Source: UBA1494_A sp963973975
Lineage (GTDB): Bacteria > Bacteroidota > Bacteroidia > Flavobacteriales_E > Vicingaceae
Assembly: GCA_963973975.1 (NCBI GenBank)
Contig: CAXBCF010000032.1
Span: 1-27,885 of the forward strand
Direction of reading: 5' to 3'
DNA: 27,885 nt
Shown here: piece by piece, positions 25,353 through 27,885 of the stretch
Position numbering within the stretch: position 1 is the stretch's first letter
Layout of the letters: the number at the start of each line of letters is the position of its first letter
Position numbers and translations under genes: made by a program
Notes under the pieces: model-generated
What the model was told of the DNA's origin: nothing
The model's database searches: none
The model's input: only the letters and a program-made list of their open reading frames with translations

Positions 25353-27885
25353 ATGCGCAAAGATTTAAGATTAAAAGCCTGGGTTCTATTATTAGTTTTT
25401 CTAATTGATATTTTCTCACCACTTAGGTTACTTGCAGGTAGTGGTCCTTCACAACCTGAGATGGCAACTTTTACACCATTTGGCACAACAGAAATGGTGG
25501 ACCCATTTACAGGAGACTTTTCATACAATATTCCATTAATGGATGTAGAGGGATATCCAATTAACATTGCTTATAACAGTGGAGTTACGATGGAGCAAGA
25601 GGCAAGTTGGGTTGGTCTAGGATGGAACTTAAATGTTGGGACTGTTAACCGTTCTGTAAGAGGGCTTCCTGATGACTTTAGTGGAGATAAAATTCATACT
25701 AAGACTAATAAAAAGCAAATGAATATTACCACAGCTGGTTCGGGGGCTTTAACAGAGTTCTTAGGTATAGGAGGTCCATCAACACAGCTATCCTTTATTC
25801 ACAATAATTACAAAGGATTTGGGATTAGTTATTCTTCATCGGTAAGTGCATCTGTAGGACCTATACAAACTTCAGCAGGAGTCACTATAAATTCTTTGGA
25901 CGGAACTTCTGTAAATTCAAGTTTAGGAGTTTCATTAGCTTCTCAAAGTGGATTGTTTAGAAATGCAAGCTTTGGGGGTTCATTAGGTTCTGGGTTTAAT
26001 ACTCGAACGGGTCAAACAATGCTTACTCTAGGTACTACTGCTGGGTATAATACTACCCAGGGTCAAATAGTAAATGTTGGCTCAAGTACTTCATTAATAC
26101 CAATTGGAATGATAACTCATACTCCAATACCATCTTTTAAGCTAAAAACAACTACAAATGATTTTTCAGGCACTCTAGGAGGGCAATTGTTTGGTTTAAA
26201 TGGTAGTTTTTCAATAACAGGAACAATAACTAAACAGGAGCTTATAGACAAGGATATAGAAACTCCTGCTTATGGTTACATTTATGCTGAAGCTGCAAAA
26301 GAACATGATTTAAAAGACTTTAACAGAGAAAAAGAAGTTGTTTTAAATAAGACAATAAATAATTTACCTCCAGCAAATTTCACTTACGATGTTTTTTCTG
26401 TTAGCGGTCAAGGGGTCTCTGGCTCATTTAGACCTTTTAGAAATGATGTTGGTGTTTTAACAGACCCTTCTTATGCTATCGTAAGCAGTAGTTCAAACTC
26501 TTTTGGTGCAGAAGTAGGTGCAGGTAATTTATTTAAAGGTGGTCTGTCATACAATTCTGTCGTTGAATTCTCAAGATATGGAATGTGGAGAGAAAATAAT
26601 TCTATAAAGGGTTTTGCTTTTCATCCTAAACCAAAAAATACTGTATCAGAAAACGTTTACTTCAAGGCAGGGGGAGACATGGCCGAGAGTGATTTAAACT
26701 TTTTTAAAGCTATTGGAGAATATGATGCATTTGCATTTGACATGATTCAAAGGAGTGGTTTTGGCTCATTATCAGGTAAATATAAGAGACTTCCTTACTT
26801 GCCAAGTGTTAAGCGGGTAAAAAGAAGTCCACGCTCGAAAGTCTTTAAAATTTTAACAGCTGAAGAGGCAAGTGAGGTTGCCTTGGATGGAATAAAGAGC
26901 ACAACAGGTGCATTTTATTTAGGTGCTTATCAGGAAACCCCTATAGATAGGGTGAATACTACAACTAGAAAGGCACATCATATTTCGGAAATTACGCAAA
27001 TTAACCCTGATGGAGAGCGGTATGTTTTTGGAATACCTGCATATAATATTTATAAAAAAGAGGTAATTTACAATACAGATAAAAATGGACCATATGCACC
27101 CTATGGTCAAAATCGAATTGAGTATAATGGGACTGATGCATCTCCAGGAAATAAAAAAGGTGTTGACCATTACTATTCTGAAACCAATACCCCAGCTTAC
27201 GCACATAGTTTTTTATTAACTGCGAAGTTGTCTTCAGATTATCAAGATATGACAGGTGATGGGATATCGCCTGATGATATTGGAACAGCACATAAATTCA
27301 GCTACACAAAAACATCTTCTAACTACAAATGGAGAACACCTTATAAAGGCTCAACTTTTTTACAAGGATATAGACAGGATGGTTTAGACCAGAAAGGAAG
27401 TTTCACATATGGAGAAAAAGAATTATGGTACCTGCATACCATTCAAAGCAAAAATCAAGTTGCAGAATTCTATATTTCAGAAAGAAAAGATGGTTTAGGA
27501 GCTAAAGGGATAGAAGGAGGTAAACCAAATCCAATCGCAGTTGGAGACCGCTTATTTCAATTAGATTCCATTGTACTGTTCGATAAATTAGACCGTTTAA
27601 AAAATAAAGCAAATGCAATTCCTCTCAAAAAAATTGCTTTTGAATATGACTACTCTTTGTGTCAAGAAATTGAAAATCATCAAGACAATGGTCAAGGGAA
27701 ATTGACCTTAAAAAAGATTGAAATTACTCATGGGAGGGATAAAATCGGTAAACAGAGCCCTTATGAATTTACTTATTCCAACGTAAATCCAGATTACAAT
27801 CCTGACCACATTGACCGATGGGGAAATTACAAGCCTACATCTTTAAATCCTGCTGGAATGACAAATGGTGACTTTCCTTATGTGC
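25353..27885 (+). CDS. N-terminal part of a second giant Rhs/SpvB-type secreted protein (3' end outside window)
   Basis: The frame is open from the ATG at 25353 to the right edge, 844 codons so far. It has a signal peptide-like start (MRKDLRLKAWVLLLVFLIDI, then SPLRLLAG). The sequence VDPFTGDFSYNIPLMDVEGYPINIAYNSG followed by EQEASWVGLGWNLNVGTVNRSVRGLPDD is characteristic of the N-terminal region of large Bacteroidota Rhs-like proteins. A Gly/Ser-rich, strand-repetitive section covers about 110-310, and further strand-rich segments reach the window edge. YD repeats and any toxin tip would lie beyond it. By analogy with other members it should be exported and form a shell. It follows the small secreted protein gene by 46 bases and probably shares its transcript. 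Confidence 0.88.
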   Translation, partial: MRKDLRLKAWVLLLVFLIDIFSPLRLLAGSGPSQPEMATFTPFGTTEMVDPFTGDFSYNIPLMDVEGYPINIAYNSGVTMEQEASWVGLGWNLNVGTVNRSVRGLPDDFSGDKIHTKTNKKQMNITTAGSGALTEFLGIGGPSTQLSFIHNNYKGFGISYSSSVSASVGPIQTSAGVTINSLDGTSVNSSLGVSLASQSGLFRNASFGGSLGSGFNTRTGQTMLTLGTTAGYNTTQGQIVNVGSSTSLIPIGMITHTPIPSFKLKTTTNDFSGTLGGQLFGLNGSFSITGTITKQELIDKDIETPAYGYIYAEAAKEHDLKDFNREKEVVLNKTINNLPPANFTYDVFSVSGQGVSGSFRPFRNDVGVLTDPSYAIVSSSSNSFGAEVGAGNLFKGGLSYNSVVEFSRYGMWRENNSIKGFAFHPKPKNTVSENVYFKAGGDMAESDLNFFKAIGEYDAFAFDMIQRSGFGSLSGKYKRLPYLPSVKRVKRSPRSKVFKILTAEEASEVALDGIKSTTGAFYLGAYQETPIDRVNTTTRKAHHISEITQINPDGERYVFGIPAYNIYKKEVIYNTDKNGPYAPYGQNRIEYNGTDASPGNKKGVDHYYSETNTPAYAHSFLLTAKLSSDYQDMTGDGISPDDIGTAHKFSYTKTSSNYKWRTPYKGSTFLQGYRQDGLDQKGSFTYGEKELWYLHTIQSKNQVAEFYISERKDGLGAKGIEGGKPNPIAVGDRLFQLDSIVLFDKLDRLKNKANAIPLKKIAFEYDYSLCQEIENHQDNGQGKLTLKKIEITHGRDKIGKQSPYEFTYSNVNPDYNPDHIDRWGNYKPTSLNPAGMTNGDFPYV

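Noticed and set aside
1..27885. CRISPR arrays, tRNA or rRNA genes, retron or diversity-generating reverse transcriptase
   Set aside because: No regularly spaced identical repeats, no tRNA-like cloverleaf or rRNA sequence, and no reverse-transcriptase motif were noticed on either strand.

Overview
The window looks like chromosomal DNA from a low-GC member of the Bacteroidota. Three things support this. One secreted protein ends in a type IX secretion sorting domain (YPNPA... / SGAYLIKI...KKLIKY). Several start regions carry the Bacteroidota promoter pattern TTG-N19-20-TAnnTTTG, with little Shine-Dalgarno signal. The giant Rhs/YD-repeat proteins and their MGC(L/Q)KLTY-type orphan tips are also typical of this phylum. 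I cannot name genus or species.

Layout. (1) 1-9062: the C-terminal 2,860 or so residues of a giant Rhs/YD-repeat protein. It ends in a small polymorphic-toxin domain with an HExxH metallopeptidase motif, followed at a 1-base overlap by a lipoprotein that is the likely immunity protein, then a strong terminator. (2) 9114-14207: a compact module made of a divergent XRE-type regulator, a primase-helicase fusion (CHC2 zinc finger, TOPRIM, AAA+ ATPase) and two consecutive tyrosine-recombinase genes, the second lacking key catalytic residues. It looks like the replication and recombination core of a mobile element. The regulator/primase intergenic region has two face-to-face promoters, each with a copy of the same 19-bp repeat inside its spacer. 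(3) 14208-15230: a kilobase without credible genes, pyrimidine-rich and full of hairpins, then a tandem pair of 12-bp palindromes. (4) 15231-16971: an orphan Rhs tip fused to a toxin-like domain, a lipoprotein (candidate immunity protein) and a small third gene, closed by a terminator; this may be cargo of the element. (5) 17021-17210: more pyrimidine-rich, hairpin-containing DNA resembling region 3. (6) 17312-18742: an insertion sequence with one DDE transposase gene. (7) 18895-20844: a secreted T9SS substrate. (8) 21291-27885: a divergent cluster with a large outer-membrane-barrel-like protein on the minus strand, and on the plus strand a small secreted Ig/fibronectin-like protein followed by the N-terminal part of a second giant Rhs-type protein that runs off the right edge.

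Working model (inference). The stretch from about 9,105 to 17,250 is an undescribed type of integrative element. It would encode its own initiator (primase-helicase), a heteromeric recombinase pair and an XRE repressor, and carry an Rhs-tip toxin/immunity cassette beside a resident Rhs toxin locus. Element ends are not proven; only weak candidates were found.
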